A stretch of DNA of 64,000 nucleotides from assembly GCF_035989265.1 (NCBI RefSeq), contig NZ_JAYKZX010000001.1:248001-312000 (forward strand), in the 5' to 3' direction. Source of the DNA: Sphingobium sp. HWE2-09. Lineage in GTDB: Bacteria; Pseudomonadota; Alphaproteobacteria; Sphingomonadales; Sphingomonadaceae. The translations under genes were made by a program, and so were the position numbers. This document shows, in pieces, positions 34,702 to 44,518 of this stretch; position 1 is the first letter of the stretch, and each line of letters opens with the position of its first letter. The notes under the pieces were generated by a model. It made no database searches and was not told the DNA's origin. It was given only the letters and a program-made list of their open reading frames with translations.

Positions 34702-37700
34702 TCAGGCAGCAGCGTTGAGGCCGACGAGTTTGTCCCACTGCGCCCCGGTGCAGATGATCTGCTCGAGGATGCCGGGCGCCCGGTCCGCGGGAATGAAAAG
34801 CCGTGTCTTGTAGGCAATGATCTCGGTGAAACAGCCTATGGACTTGAGCCAGTCGCGCCGGGCGGCAGGGAAATCCCTGATTTCCAGCCGGCGAGCATCG
34901 TTGACATGGACTGAGACCAGTCTTGCATCGCCAAGACCTGGGATTACCACACCCTCGGCGCCCCGCGCTCCGGCAATCATCTCGGCTGGCGAGAGCCTTA
35001 TCGCCATTTCCACGCCGAAGCTGCGGGAGAGCTTTTCGATGCCGTTTGGTGAGATGATGCGTCCGAGGACGGAATTGCCTTGCCTGTCGCTGACCCTCCA
35101 GACGCGCATGTCGTCATCTGGCAGCTGGTTCCAGACCGGCAGCAGCAGGCCATTTGCGATGTTGACGGTCTCAATGTCGATGTGCTCGCGCGCCTCTTCG
35201 ACCTCGGCGTCCCATGCTGCCTCGAAGACTGCTCCTTCGATCGGCGCCCAGTGACTTTCATGCAGGGCCTTGTCCCGGATACGTTCCCGCCCGGTGGGCC
35301 TCACGAGTTGCCACATGGTGATGGCATTGCCCTCGCCGTCCATGACGCTCCAGCTCGGCACCTGGAGTGCGACCCGTCCTGATCTTTCATTGCGGAGCAT
35401 GACGAACCCCGTCTCGCCCCACTCCCGCATCAGGCGAGCCCGCGACGTTGCGCGTCGCCGATGATGCAATTCATAGCGGCTAAGACGGGTTTCAGCGCCG
35501 GTCACCGGATCTCGGCGCAATATCTGCTCGTCGAGCAGGATGACGCGCTCGGCCTGGATCGTCTCCACGCCGACCTCGAGTGTTCCGGCCTCCCGCGCGG
35601 CGTCGATCCTGGCCTGGATCAGCCCCATATATTCCTCGAATATCGCGTTCTGCGTTTCGATGCGCAGCGCCAGCAGGCGATTGAGCCAGCGCTGGATCGG
35701 AGGAAGGTCATCGAGCAGCCCGCCGCTTTCCTTGTCGAGAAGCTTGAGGCCGGTCATCGCGACGAAGGCGGATAATGACGTGCTGGTGAGCTTTCCGCGA
35801 TAGAGGAGATGATACCATTGATTGAGGGCGTCGCGGGCATAGTCGCTCTCTAGATTATCGGAAGGGTCGAACAGATTTTGCCCGCCGGTCTGCCGCTGCC
35901 CGCGCGTGAGCGCCCCCAGGCTATCGAGCCTTCGGGCGATGGTGCTGATAAATCGGCGTTCGCCCCGGCAGTCGGTCGTGACGGGACGAAAGATGGGCGC
36001 GCTTGCCTGGTTGGTGCGATTGGATCGCCCAAGGCCCTGGATGGCGTTGGACGCCCGCCAACCCGGCTCCAGGAGAAAGTGAACGCGGCGGCGATCTGCG
36101 GATCGGCAGTTGCGATCGGCATGATAGCTTCGGCCCGTTCCTCCGGCATCGGAGAAGACGAGGATCTGCTTCTTGCCGGACATGAAGGCCTCGGCTTCGG
36201 CGATGTTGCTACGGGCGCCGCGGTTCTCGACGCGCTGCCGCCGGGCGGCATCTACGACCAGCCTGCGGCTCCTCCCCGTAACCTCAGCAACCCTATCCGT
36301 TCCGAAATGACGGATCAGTTCGTCAAGGGCCGAGCCGATCGGTGGGAGCGCGCACAGCTGCTCGATCATCTCATCGCGCAAGGCCAGCGCTTGCTGACAG
36401 AAGACGGGATTGCCGCCCTTGTCCACCATGAGTTCGGAACGCTCCGCTTCATCGGCACCCTTGATGATCTTCATCATCCGCACCGGAAAGGCGGACTTCA
36501 GATAGTCGATCATCGCCTCGCGCGGCGAGAGTTCGATATCGAGGTGCGCGCGTTCTTCGGCGCTCAGAGCCGCGAGCCTGCGTTCGAGCATCGCCTCGGC
36601 TGTGGTGACCAGTTGGACGATGGCATGATGTCCCGCATCCACCTCGCTCGTGATGGACGCGATGAGGGTCGGCACCTTCATGGCGATCAGAAGCTGGGAG
36701 AAGAAGCGCTGCTTGGCGCTCTCGAAGCGGGACAGCGCCGTGCCCTTCGCCTGCGCGTTGAGCGCCTTGTCGCCCATGCGGTCGACGATGTTGGTGAGCG
36801 CCAGCACCTCGTCGAGATTGCGGTGGATCACCGCCCAGCCGTCAGCATAGGCATTGTAGACCTCGATCTGTTCGGGCGATAGCGGATGTTCGAGCGGCTC
36901 ATATTCGACGCCCCGGAAGGTCAGCGCCCTTGCGGTGTAAAGCCCAAGGGCTTTCAGGTCCCGCGCGACGATCTCCATCGCAGCGATGCCGCCTTTCTCG
37001 ATCCCGCTCATAAACTCGGCCCGATCGCCGAAGGACGTGCCCGGTCCCCAGAGACCCAGGCGAATGGCGTAGCAGAGATTGGCGGGGTCAGTTGCGCCAG
37101 TGGCCGAGACAAAGAGGATGCGGGCGCGGGGCCGCAGATTTTGCAGTCTGACTCCCGCCAGCCCCTGTTCCGAACCTTTCTGCTGGCCGAACTGGGTTTC
37201 CGTCCCGGCAGCATTGGCCATCTCATGGGCTTCGTCGAAACAGATGATGCCTTCAAAATCCTCATCCAGCCAGGCGAGCAATTGCGACAGGCGGGAGGCC
37301 TGATCGTGACGCTGGGACCGCAGGGTCGCATAGGTGAGGAACAGAATGCCGCTTTCCATGGTGATGGACGTTCCGAACGGAAAGGCATCGAGCGGCTGGA
37401 TGTCGATAGGCAGACCGCCGAGCGCCGACCAGTCTCGCCGGGCATCTTCGATCAGCGCCGCGCTCTTGGAAATCCAGACCGCCTTGCGGCGTCCCCGGCT
37501 CCACTGATCCATGATGCAGGCGGCCACTTGCTGCCCTTTGCCCACGCCAGTTCCGTCACCGATGAAATAGCCCATGCGATAGGACTTTCCGCTGGCATCT
37601 GGGGCCAGCAGCGTTCCCGGCTCATTGGGCGCACGCAGCCCCGGCAGATCGCGCTCGAAGGCTTGGCCCGCATAAATGATCGTTTCCAGTTGGGCGTCGG

Positions 37701-39048
37701 AAAGGGCGGAGACCGCGCAGCGCGGCAGTTTGGGGCGATAGGCGGGCCGCGGCGGCAGGATGGATGACATCGCAATCGATTCGACCAGCTGATCAGGGTG
37801 TGGTTTCGCGCCGGGGATCGCCAAGCGTGAAAGGCGCCAGGGCACATAGATGCCGATCTGCTCCTCGGCTGGCAGCGGCGTATCGAGGACGTCGTAACTC
37901 AGCAGTTCCACGGTGGAGTTGAGTGTCGGAGCCGTCCGAGCCACAGGCTTCAGCGCCGTTGGGAGTTTCGCGGCAGTGAGGAGCGGTCTGCTGCCCGAAG
38001 CTATCGTCGGCTTGCGCGGCGCAGCGGCAAGCACCGCGACTGCGGCGCCAGCCTGCGCTGGCGCGGCGGCATCCAGACGCCTGGGCAGCGCCAGAACGAC
38101 CGGCAGAAGGCTTTCAATATCCGGCACGGTCAGCCGCTCCGCAGTCCCGGTCCACCCTTTGTCATAGACAATTAGGCGCACAGGGATCGTCGTGCCATGT
38201 TTGGCGAAGGGTCGACCCTGAACCGTTATTTCGATGCGTGGAGGAACCAGCGCGGCGACGGCCTGATAGCCGGCCTCGCCGCTGGCTCCCTCAGCGAAGG
38301 CCGGCGACATGATGGCGACGCATCGTCCACCAGGAACGAGGCGAGCGAGCGCGGAACGCAGATGGCGGGCGCCAGCGTGGCGATCGCGACCGCGCGCTTC
38401 GCTGCGCGCGAACGGCGGGTTGATAAGGATGACCGAGGGCCTTTGGTCGATCGGCAAAAGATCGTCGATATGTTCGCCGTCATGGCAGGTAACGGTTGTC
38501 GATAGCGCCTGCCCGAGCAGGCCGGCCCGGACAGGATCGCGCTCGTTGAGTATGAGGCGCGCCTTGGCCATATGCGCATAGACGGCGAGAAGCCCAGTGC
38601 CCGCAGACGGTTCCAGCACCATGTCCGCCGAGGTGATCTGCGCCGCAAGGGCTGCAAGGAAGCTGAGCGGCGCCGGCGTCGAGAATTGCTGCATGTCGAC
38701 CTGCCGCTCGGACCGAAAGCTCTGGGTCGGAAGCCGCTGGGCAAGGTCGCAAAGCGCCGCCAGGGCCGCGGCCGGATTTGCCGGATCGAAGGATGGCAGC
38801 GCGTTTCGCGCAAGAGCAACGACCTGAGCAATCTCCAGAGCGTCATAGGCTTCACGCAACGTCCAGCGTCCGTCAGCGTCGCTCCCGCCGAAATGGGCGG
38901 TCATCAGGCGCGACAGTCGCGCGCGCGTGATGGGGTGGCCTGTAACGATCAACTCTGCAAGGGACTGGGCGACGGCCCCCAGGGTCCAGATTTTCTGGTC
39001 AAGCGGATCGGAGCCGGCCTCCAGGGCGGCGAAAAGCGAATGGGTCAT
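34702..39048 (-). CDS. Strawberry-notch-like helicase with methylase-type N-terminus
   Basis: A 1448-aa protein, the largest in the window. Near residue 150 there is an AdoMet-type loop (VLEPSAGTGLLAVYAHMAK) and near 211 LINPPFARSEARG, the NPPF motif of N6-adenine methylases. The helicase part has GDGTGVGKGQQVAACIMDQW (Walker A, about residue 500), ICFDEAHEMANA (Walker B, about 604) and QGLGRSNRTNQASAPIF (motif VI, about 1008), typical of bacterial strawberry-notch proteins. Such proteins occur in mobile elements; their role (DNA transfer, replication or defence) is not established. ATG at 39048 with GGAG 7 bases upstream. Methyltransferase activity is possible but unproven. Confidence 0.9.
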   Translation of the reverse strand: MTHSLFAALEAGSDPLDQKIWTLGAVAQSLAELIVTGHPITRARLSRLMTAHFGGSDADGRWTLREAYDALEIAQVVALARNALPSFDPANPAAALAALCDLAQRLPTQSFRSERQVDMQQFSTPAPLSFLAALAAQITSADMVLEPSAGTGLLAVYAHMAKARLILNERDPVRAGLLGQALSTTVTCHDGEHIDDLLPIDQRPSVILINPPFARSEARGRDRHAGARHLRSALARLVPGGRCVAIMSPAFAEGASGEAGYQAVAALVPPRIEITVQGRPFAKHGTTIPVRLIVYDKGWTGTAERLTVPDIESLLPVVLALPRRLDAAAPAQAGAAVAVLAAAPRKPTIASGSRPLLTAAKLPTALKPVARTAPTLNSTVELLSYDVLDTPLPAEEQIGIYVPWRLSRLAIPGAKPHPDQLVESIAMSSILPPRPAYRPKLPRCAVSALSDAQLETIIYAGQAFERDLPGLRAPNEPGTLLAPDASGKSYRMGYFIGDGTGVGKGQQVAACIMDQWSRGRRKAVWISKSAALIEDARRDWSALGGLPIDIQPLDAFPFGTSITMESGILFLTYATLRSQRHDQASRLSQLLAWLDEDFEGIICFDEAHEMANAAGTETQFGQQKGSEQGLAGVRLQNLRPRARILFVSATGATDPANLCYAIRLGLWGPGTSFGDRAEFMSGIEKGGIAAMEIVARDLKALGLYTARALTFRGVEYEPLEHPLSPEQIEVYNAYADGWAVIHRNLDEVLALTNIVDRMGDKALNAQAKGTALSRFESAKQRFFSQLLIAMKVPTLIASITSEVDAGHHAIVQLVTTAEAMLERRLAALSAEERAHLDIELSPREAMIDYLKSAFPVRMMKIIKGADEAERSELMVDKGGNPVFCQQALALRDEMIEQLCALPPIGSALDELIRHFGTDRVAEVTGRSRRLVVDAARRQRVENRGARSNIAEAEAFMSGKKQILVFSDAGGTGRSYHADRNCRSADRRRVHFLLEPGWRASNAIQGLGRSNRTNQASAPIFRPVTTDCRGERRFISTIARRLDSLGALTRGQRQTGGQNLFDPSDNLESDYARDALNQWYHLLYRGKLTSTSLSAFVAMTGLKLLDKESGGLLDDLPPIQRWLNRLLALRIETQNAIFEEYMGLIQARIDAAREAGTLEVGVETIQAERVILLDEQILRRDPVTGAETRLSRYELHHRRRATSRARLMREWGETGFVMLRNERSGRVALQVPSWSVMDGEGNAITMWQLVRPTGRERIRDKALHESHWAPIEGAVFEAAWDAEVEEAREHIDIETVNIANGLLLPVWNQLPDDDMRVWRVSDRQGNSVLGRIISPNGIEKLSRSFGVEMAIRLSPAEMIAGARGAEGVVIPGLGDARLVSVHVNDARRLEIRDFPAARRDWLKSIGCFTEIIAYKTRLFIPADRAPGILEQIICTGAQWDKLVGLNAAA

Positions 39049-39168
39049 TCGGAAACTCCAGCGAATATGGCGCACGCATGGAGCAGGGGTCCATGCGGCG
39101 TGGTCAGGAAATGAGGCTGAAAGCAGGATGGCGGGGTCGATGGTGGCCGGCCCCGCCCATGCTATCGC

Positions 39169-41187
39169 TCAGGCGGCCTCAGGAATGTCCGCACCCTCCT
39201 CGGCGACGCTCGGTTCGTCGCTGGTGTCATCGTCTCCATGTTCGTCGTCGACAATGTCGAGGTTGGCCGCTTCGTCAGTCCTGTGCCCGAAGGTCATCGC
39301 ATCGGGCAGCCAGAGCAGGGCCCTCTCCTTCACCTCCGCCTCGACGATGATCTGGCCGGTGAAGAGCTTCTCGGCCGAAAGAGCGAGATCATGCTTTTTC
39401 GAGGCGCTGTAGCGGCTGCGCAGCTCGGCGCCGCCCACCTCCTCGAAATGCTCCAGGATCATAGGCTTGCTGATCCGATCGAAATAGCGCCTCGCGGTCG
39501 GGCGCCACCAGGCCGGCATATCGATGTCGATCTTGCTGCCAATGTGGTCGAGGAGCGCGGCACCAGAGCCCCCCGACGGAACGGCGTGAAGCGTACGGGC
39601 GACCGCCCAGCTGAGCCATGCTGCCCGTGCCGTGTCGTCCAACGCGCAGAAGGCATCATAGCGTCCGACAAGATCGGCCGCCTTGGTCCAGCTACGATCA
39701 AGACCCTCCTCAATCTCCGCCCAGCTTTGCGCGGCGGGCGTATCGCTTTCAAAGCCGGGGCTGCGCGAGCTCTGTGTGGGCGCGCGCAGGTCGCTTGGCA
39801 TGTCGTATCGATAACCGATCGCCGTATCGGCCATGATGAAGGTGCCCAGATCGAGTGCAAAATGCGGATCGCTCGCCACATGGACACGCAGCACCTCGGT
39901 CTTCATCATCGCCAGCTCGTCGCCGAGCCGCTGGCTGATCGAGGCGCGAGGCACTGTTTCTTCAGCGGAGGCTTCTTCGGGCTCAGCAGCCTCGCCGGCC
40001 TCGACGTCCGCTTCATCCTCATCCAGCTCCTGCGGGATAGCGAAAAACTGGTTGTGCAGCCGGGGCACCCCATCCTCGCCGATCACCAGATATGCAATGG
40101 AACTGGCCTTCTGCTGCGCGTCGAGTTCGGCAGGCCGTTCGTCGAGCGACGCGTGCTCGGCTTCAAGAGCCTCGATCCGCTCGATTTCCTCGTCGGTGTA
40201 GCCGTCTTCATCGGCATTGTCGGCGATCGCTTCCAGCTCGACTTCGATAGCGCGCTGTCGCTCCTCTTCCTCCTGGCTGAGCGGCAGTGGCACCCCTTCG
40301 ACTTCGTCGAGCGCCATCGTTTCCACATAGGGGACGCGGGTCTGGCACAGCACCCTGAGTTCACCGAAGCCTTCGCGGGTCCGCAAAGCCTCGGCGGCCG
40401 CTTCCATCCGCTCCTCGGCAAGCCGATCGATGATCTCGCTATCGATCCAGTTTTCATGTTCTCTGTCGGAGAACAGATCACTCTCGATCCGGCCGCCGGC
40501 AGAAAGATAATCGTCGCGGCCCACCAGAACCGCTTTGGGGTCATTGCCCCGATAGACGCCGGAAACGAGGCGCCGGCGGATTTCACCGGAGTTGCCTTCA
40601 TAGTAGCTGCCCTGCAATTCTTCGAAGACCGCCGCCTGGCGCGCGGAATCGCTGATGCTGCCATAGGCCTTGGCCACATCAAGGGTGATCGCCCCATCGG
40701 CCAGGGCATCGAAGACGATGTTGGCAAGATTGGCGAGGCGTAGGCGCCCTAGGACGAAACGCTCGGTCAGCCCGAAACATTTGGCGACATCGGCCGGCGT
40801 TTTCTTTTCATTGGCGATGATCGCCTGGAAGGCGCGGCATTCCTCGGCGGGGGTCATGTTGGCGCGGGTGAAATTCTCGATCAGGCTGACCTCGGTTGCG
40901 CCACTCCGGTCGGCAAGCACCATGACCGGAACCTGGTAGTTGTCCGGCAGCTGGCCATCAGCGATGAGCGCCTGGACCTGGGTGAGGCGGCGACCGCCCG
41001 CTATGATCTGATATTCCCCTTTTTTGCGGGCAACGGGAATGCCGACGAGGTTCTGGATGATCCCGCGGACGAGGATCGTGGCCCTGAGTTCTGCATCTTC
41101 GACTGGATCGGTGCGCTTGCGCACATTGGTGGGCGCGATCGAGAGCTTGGAAGCCGCGACATAGAGGAGTGGCGGGGTCTGAGTCAT
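39169..41187 (-). CDS. Large ParB/RepB-type nuclease-domain protein
   Basis: A 672-aa protein. Residues 1-110 form the ParB/Sulfiredoxin-like domain (LSIAPTNVRKRTDPVEDAEL, YQIIAGGRRLTQVQALI, VSLIENFTRANMTPAEECRA). A HTH follows (ADVAKCFGLTERFVLGRLRL). The remaining 450 residues are acidic and unique to this large group, with a long Glu-rich stretch near residues 310-430. It is far longer than partition ParB proteins and lacks a neighbouring ParA, so a regulatory or nuclease-like role in the element is more likely than partition. ATG 41187 with GGAGA upstream is preferred to 41193. The strawberry-notch gene follows. Confidence 0.86.
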   Translation of the reverse strand: MTQTPPLLYVAASKLSIAPTNVRKRTDPVEDAELRATILVRGIIQNLVGIPVARKKGEYQIIAGGRRLTQVQALIADGQLPDNYQVPVMVLADRSGATEVSLIENFTRANMTPAEECRAFQAIIANEKKTPADVAKCFGLTERFVLGRLRLANLANIVFDALADGAITLDVAKAYGSISDSARQAAVFEELQGSYYEGNSGEIRRRLVSGVYRGNDPKAVLVGRDDYLSAGGRIESDLFSDREHENWIDSEIIDRLAEERMEAAAEALRTREGFGELRVLCQTRVPYVETMALDEVEGVPLPLSQEEEERQRAIEVELEAIADNADEDGYTDEEIERIEALEAEHASLDERPAELDAQQKASSIAYLVIGEDGVPRLHNQFFAIPQELDEDEADVEAGEAAEPEEASAEETVPRASISQRLGDELAMMKTEVLRVHVASDPHFALDLGTFIMADTAIGYRYDMPSDLRAPTQSSRSPGFESDTPAAQSWAEIEEGLDRSWTKAADLVGRYDAFCALDDTARAAWLSWAVARTLHAVPSGGSGAALLDHIGSKIDIDMPAWWRPTARRYFDRISKPMILEHFEEVGGAELRSRYSASKKHDLALSAEKLFTGQIIVEAEVKERALLWLPDAMTFGHRTDEAANLDIVDDEHGDDDTSDEPSVAEEGADIPEAA

Positions 41188-41220
41188 GAACATTCTCCAA
41201 CGCGCGGCGCGCCCTGACCA

Positions 41221-42108
41221 TCAGGCCGCTAGCCGCGTCCCCTTCCACTCCACCTTCTCTCCTGCCCGCAGCATGTCGTTCCAGTCGCCCATTCCCGCAG
41301 GGGGCCGAAAAATCACAACAGTACGGCCCGGACTGATGAATTTTGCTCGCGCCCGTCCAACTGCCCGTCTGCCTGCCGCATCATTGTCGGCGAGCAGGAC
41401 AAGGCATGTGACATGCGCCGGGATCGCGACCTTGTCGAAGCGTTCGGCCCCGAGGCTTGCCCAGACCGGAATGCCGAGCAGGATGGACGCGGAAAAAGCG
41501 TTCTCGATGCCTTCGGCGAGCCCGAGGACATGGGTGGCGCTGGCCAGTTCGACTGCCCCCTGCCCCAACCGGCCGAGGCTACGCTTGTGCTTTTTGAATA
41601 GCGCAGGTCGCCCGTTTAACTGCAGGAAATTCCGCTGAATGCCGCAAAAGACGTCATCCTGCGTGACGGCAGCGATGAGCGCAGGCAAAAAGCGAACCTC
41701 TTTGCCGGTCCCCAGTGGGGTTGCAGGATGATAGCGCAAGGCTGGCGAGACAATGGTGATGCCGCGTCGTTGCAGATAGCGTCCAGCCGGCGTGAAATTG
41801 ATCGGTCGAGCCTCCTTCCAAAGCCGCGCTGCCGCCCTCGTGCCGTGCTGAGGATGCCGCTGTATCGAAGCAGCTGCGACAGCGCCGAATGGAGTTTGGA
41901 GTCCTTCACTACGCAGGCCCTGCAATATCTCGGTGATCGTGCAGCCAGCAAAGCACTTGAAAAGCAGCGTTGATAGGCCTGAACGCACCGAGAGACTCGG
42001 CGTTTTGTCGGGATGTGCCGGACATCGACACATGCCGCGCCCATTGGACCAGTGGCCGCCGAGCCGATGGACAATGGTCTTGCCCGCAAGATCGAGGTCC
42101 TTTGTCAT
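41221..42108 (-). CDS. Toprim/zinc-finger DNA-primase-like protein
   Basis: A 295-aa protein. Near the N-terminus is a CHC2-like zinc motif (MCRCPAHPDKTPSLSV, later LLFKCFAGCTITE). The C-terminal half is a Toprim domain: LGLAEGIENAFSASILL holds the catalytic Glu and LVLLADNDAAGRRAVGRAR the DxD. This matches plasmid primase-like proteins that probably prime replication or transfer. ATG 42108 overlaps the stop of the sigma-like gene (ATGA). It is immediately upstream of the ParB-type gene (33 bases), so these genes form one operon. Confidence 0.86.
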   Translation of the reverse strand: MTKDLDLAGKTIVHRLGGHWSNGRGMCRCPAHPDKTPSLSVRSGLSTLLFKCFAGCTITEILQGLRSEGLQTPFGAVAAASIQRHPQHGTRAAARLWKEARPINFTPAGRYLQRRGITIVSPALRYHPATPLGTGKEVRFLPALIAAVTQDDVFCGIQRNFLQLNGRPALFKKHKRSLGRLGQGAVELASATHVLGLAEGIENAFSASILLGIPVWASLGAERFDKVAIPAHVTCLVLLADNDAAGRRAVGRARAKFISPGRTVVIFRPPAGMGDWNDMLRAGEKVEWKGTRLAA

Positions 42109-42545
42109 GGCGCGGCCTGTTCTCGGGCCGCCGCAATGGTGCAAATGGCCACCCGCAAATTCTTGCGCACTCGGCGGCGGGTTATCCCGAATTGACGGGC
42201 GATCTCGCCAGGCAGAACATGATGACGCGTGCAAAGGATCAAAACGGCCCGGGGGAGAGGATCCATTTCGCTAATTGCGCAAAGGGCAGCAGGAAAACCA
42301 GATGTCGCTTCCGCCAGGTCCCTCTCGACTGACCCCAACCTACAGATAGAAGCAGGATGCTGGTCCGGGTCGTTGCGACGAAAAGCAACCTGTTCCGAGT
42401 TGCAGTCGGAAGAACCGCAAGATGGCTTGGGAAGACTGGCGATATGAGCCTGCATCTTATCCGCCAAAGCCGCATCCCGATCACGGAACAGACGGCGGAC
42501 ATGGGTACTGGCGATCTGCCAGAGCAGACGGCGCGGGTGGGCCAT
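42105..42545 (-). CDS. Sigma-70 region 4-like DNA-binding protein
   Basis: A 146-aa protein. Its end has PLPRAVLILCTRHHVLPGEI and ARQFGITRRRVRKNLRVAIC, a sigma region 4-type HTH; the centre looks disordered. No region 2 is seen. It resembles the shorter protein at 8190-8393 in its HTH and in its overlap with a neighbouring gene. ATG 42545 is preferred; a longer frame from 42596 is possible. It heads the operon with the Toprim and ParB-type genes, so it probably regulates it. Confidence 0.68.
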   Translation of the reverse strand: MAHPRRLLWQIASTHVRRLFRDRDAALADKMQAHIASLPKPSCGSSDCNSEQVAFRRNDPDQHPASICRLGSVERDLAEATSGFPAALCAISEMDPLPRAVLILCTRHHVLPGEIARQFGITRRRVRKNLRVAICTIAAAREQAAP

Positions 42546-42836
42546 AGAAATGATCCATTTCGAAAAGAGGAAAAGGTCGCGCCAAAAAAGCGCCATTTAG
42601 CCTTCCCCCTCCTCTCCCACTGCTGCGGCTAGTCAGGACAGTTGGGAGGCCTCGTCGTCTGCCGCAGAGCAAACAAGGCCTTGGCTGTTGCCGAAATGTC
42701 ACTCCTTGCCGCGGACCCTACGGCAGCAGTTGCTTTCACAATTCGGTTTGGTGAAAATCGTTGCTCATCACAACGGGTCGGCCGCCCTGCGTGGGAATGA
42801 GCGCTGGCGGTCGCCATGGTAAAGGGTCGCACCGTC

Positions 42837-43415
42837 ATGCCAGATGAAAACATCCCCGCCGCGCTTGAGCCCTATCGTGACGCCGTCGCGCATCTTACTG
42901 ACCGGCAACGTGAATGCATGGCGCTCGTCGCTGAGAACCTCAATTCCAAGAAGATCGGTAAGCACTTGGGCATTGCACCCAATACAGTGGACAAACATGT
43001 CAAGACGGTTCGAGCCATGTTCGGTGACATGGACAGGTTTGATGTCGCCAGAATCATTCGCGCGGTAGATGACGCCGTAGCGGCCGCCAAATCACCCCCC
43101 CAAAATTTAGGTAGTCAATCAATCGGACTGTCTGCGCCCTCGGTAATCGCCCCATCTGGGCCTACCGACAACGATGCGGCCGGACAGTCTGAAACCGATC
43201 AGAGCACCACCGTGGGAAAGCGGGTTCCACTGCTTCCCAGCGCGATGCCCGCCCTGCTCAGCCTGTTGCCGCTCCGCTCCTCAAGGAGGCAGAGCAATGA
43301 CCTGAACCGACATTATCTTATGATCGCCTTTGCGGTTCTGAGCGCCTGGTCCCTGGTGTCCGTCGGCTCGGCCGCCTCGCTTCTCTCGTCGCTAAGCAGC
43401 TTCGCCCGCAACTAG
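42837..43415 (+). CDS. LuxR-type HTH regulator with C-terminal membrane segment
   Basis: A 192-aa protein. Residues about 15-80 are a GerE/LuxR HTH (LTDRQRECMALVAENLNSKK, IGIAP-type recognition helix with NTVDKHVKTVRAMFG). There is no input domain in front. The middle is Pro/Ser-rich; a C-terminal hydrophobic segment (YLMIAFAVLSAWSLVSVGSA) suggests membrane anchoring. A stop-free upstream ATG at 42816 is possible, but AAAGGG before 42837 supports the shorter form. It is divergent from the sigma-like gene; both promoters lie in 42546-42836. Confidence 0.8.
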   Translation: MPDENIPAALEPYRDAVAHLTDRQRECMALVAENLNSKKIGKHLGIAPNTVDKHVKTVRAMFGDMDRFDVARIIRAVDDAVAAAKSPPQNLGSQSIGLSAPSVIAPSGPTDNDAAGQSETDQSTTVGKRVPLLPSAMPALLSLLPLRSSRRQSNDLNRHYLMIAFAVLSAWSLVSVGSAASLLSSLSSFARN

Positions 43416-43478
43416 AGAGCTATCGATAATCTGGATCATCGACCGCGCAGCCCTCAGGGACGCGGGAAAGGAACACTC

Positions 43479-43823
43479 ATGCCCAAACAACGTCTCGCCA
43501 TCGCCCATTCCATCGCGCAACGCCTTTACGCCGCCGAGGAAGCACTGGATCTGGCTGCTGCACGGATCGCAGAACTAAACGCCGCCCTGCCATTGGCGCG
43601 GCTCGATGGCCGGCTCGCAGCCTCCATCGGTCAGGATGCCTTTCGCACCTCGGCAGATGCGATCGTCCTTGTCGCAAAGACGCGCGACAAGATCGTGACC
43701 ACGCACGATATGCTCAAGCAGGTCAGCGACGATATCGGCCTTGGCCCGCAGGCCTATGGCGACGTGTTCAAAGTCGCCGAGAACCGGCAGAGCGTTACCG
43801 ACATTCACAGTCTCGCCGCCTGA
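43479..43823 (+). CDS. Hypothetical small helical protein
   Basis: A 114-aa all-helical protein (AIAHSIAQRLYAAEEALDLA, then AIVLVAKTRDKIVTTHDMLK). No domain is recognised; the pattern fits a small phasin-like or plasmid accessory protein. A GGAAAGGA sequence lies just upstream of ATG 43479. It follows the LuxR-type gene by 63 bases on the same strand. Confidence 0.65.
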   Translation: MPKQRLAIAHSIAQRLYAAEEALDLAAARIAELNAALPLARLDGRLAASIGQDAFRTSADAIVLVAKTRDKIVTTHDMLKQVSDDIGLGPQAYGDVFKVAENRQSVTDIHSLAA

Positions 43824-43875
43824 TCACCTTCGCTAATTTATTGACGAAGCGAAACATTTTTTGTTTCAGTGGGTG

Positions 43876-44319
43876 ATGACCAGGCAAATGATCTTCGTGT
43901 GTCTTTTGATCCTGAGCACGCTCTATGCCTTTGCAAGGGGTGGCCGGCCAGAACAGATCGCGGCGGCCACCCTTGTCCTCGGCGTCATGGCGAGCATCGC
44001 CTTTGCCCATCATCCGTCGCTGCGCTTTCACAAATTCGAAGCCGGCATATTGGCGGTTGATCTGGTCATGGTGGGGATTTTTCTGGCTCTGTCGTTCCGC
44101 AGCACACGGTTCTGGCCGATCTGGATCGCTGGCATTTTAGGTGCGGAAACGATCGTTCACGTCACGCGCGCGGTGGTCCCCCATGTCATACCACAAGCCT
44201 ATGCCGATGCGGCTGGCCTGTGGAGCTGGGTAATCCAGACGATCCTGATTGCAGCGACCTGGCGGCATCGCCACCGGCTGCGACAAAATGGCTCCGATGC
44301 CCCATGGCGAACAGATTGA
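43876..44319 (+). CDS. Four-TM integral membrane protein
   Basis: A 147-aa protein with four hydrophobic segments (MIFVCLLILSTLYAF, AAATLVLGVMASIAFA, LAVDLVMVGIFLALSF, WIAGILGAETIVHVTR) and a basic C-terminus (ATWRHRHRLRQNG). No family is recognised. ATG 43876 is preferred to the in-frame TTG at 43861. It lies 52 bases after the small helical protein gene. Confidence 0.7.
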   Translation: MTRQMIFVCLLILSTLYAFARGGRPEQIAAATLVLGVMASIAFAHHPSLRFHKFEAGILAVDLVMVGIFLALSFRSTRFWPIWIAGILGAETIVHVTRAVVPHVIPQAYADAAGLWSWVIQTILIAATWRHRHRLRQNGSDAPWRTD

Positions 44320-44518
44320 ATCCGGCGATTGCGCCAGCTTGCTGCATGACCTGAGGCGCGACTGAGCGCACCTTTCCGCCGAGGGGCTGCTTATTGATCG
44401 GCCTCCGCCGGGCCCATTGGCTAGACCTGAGACTGATATGGCAACGCCTTAGCGTCGTCGTTTTCGGATCGCCGACGCCACGGTGCATCTTCGAACTTTG
44501 ACAATTGGAGTGAGATCG

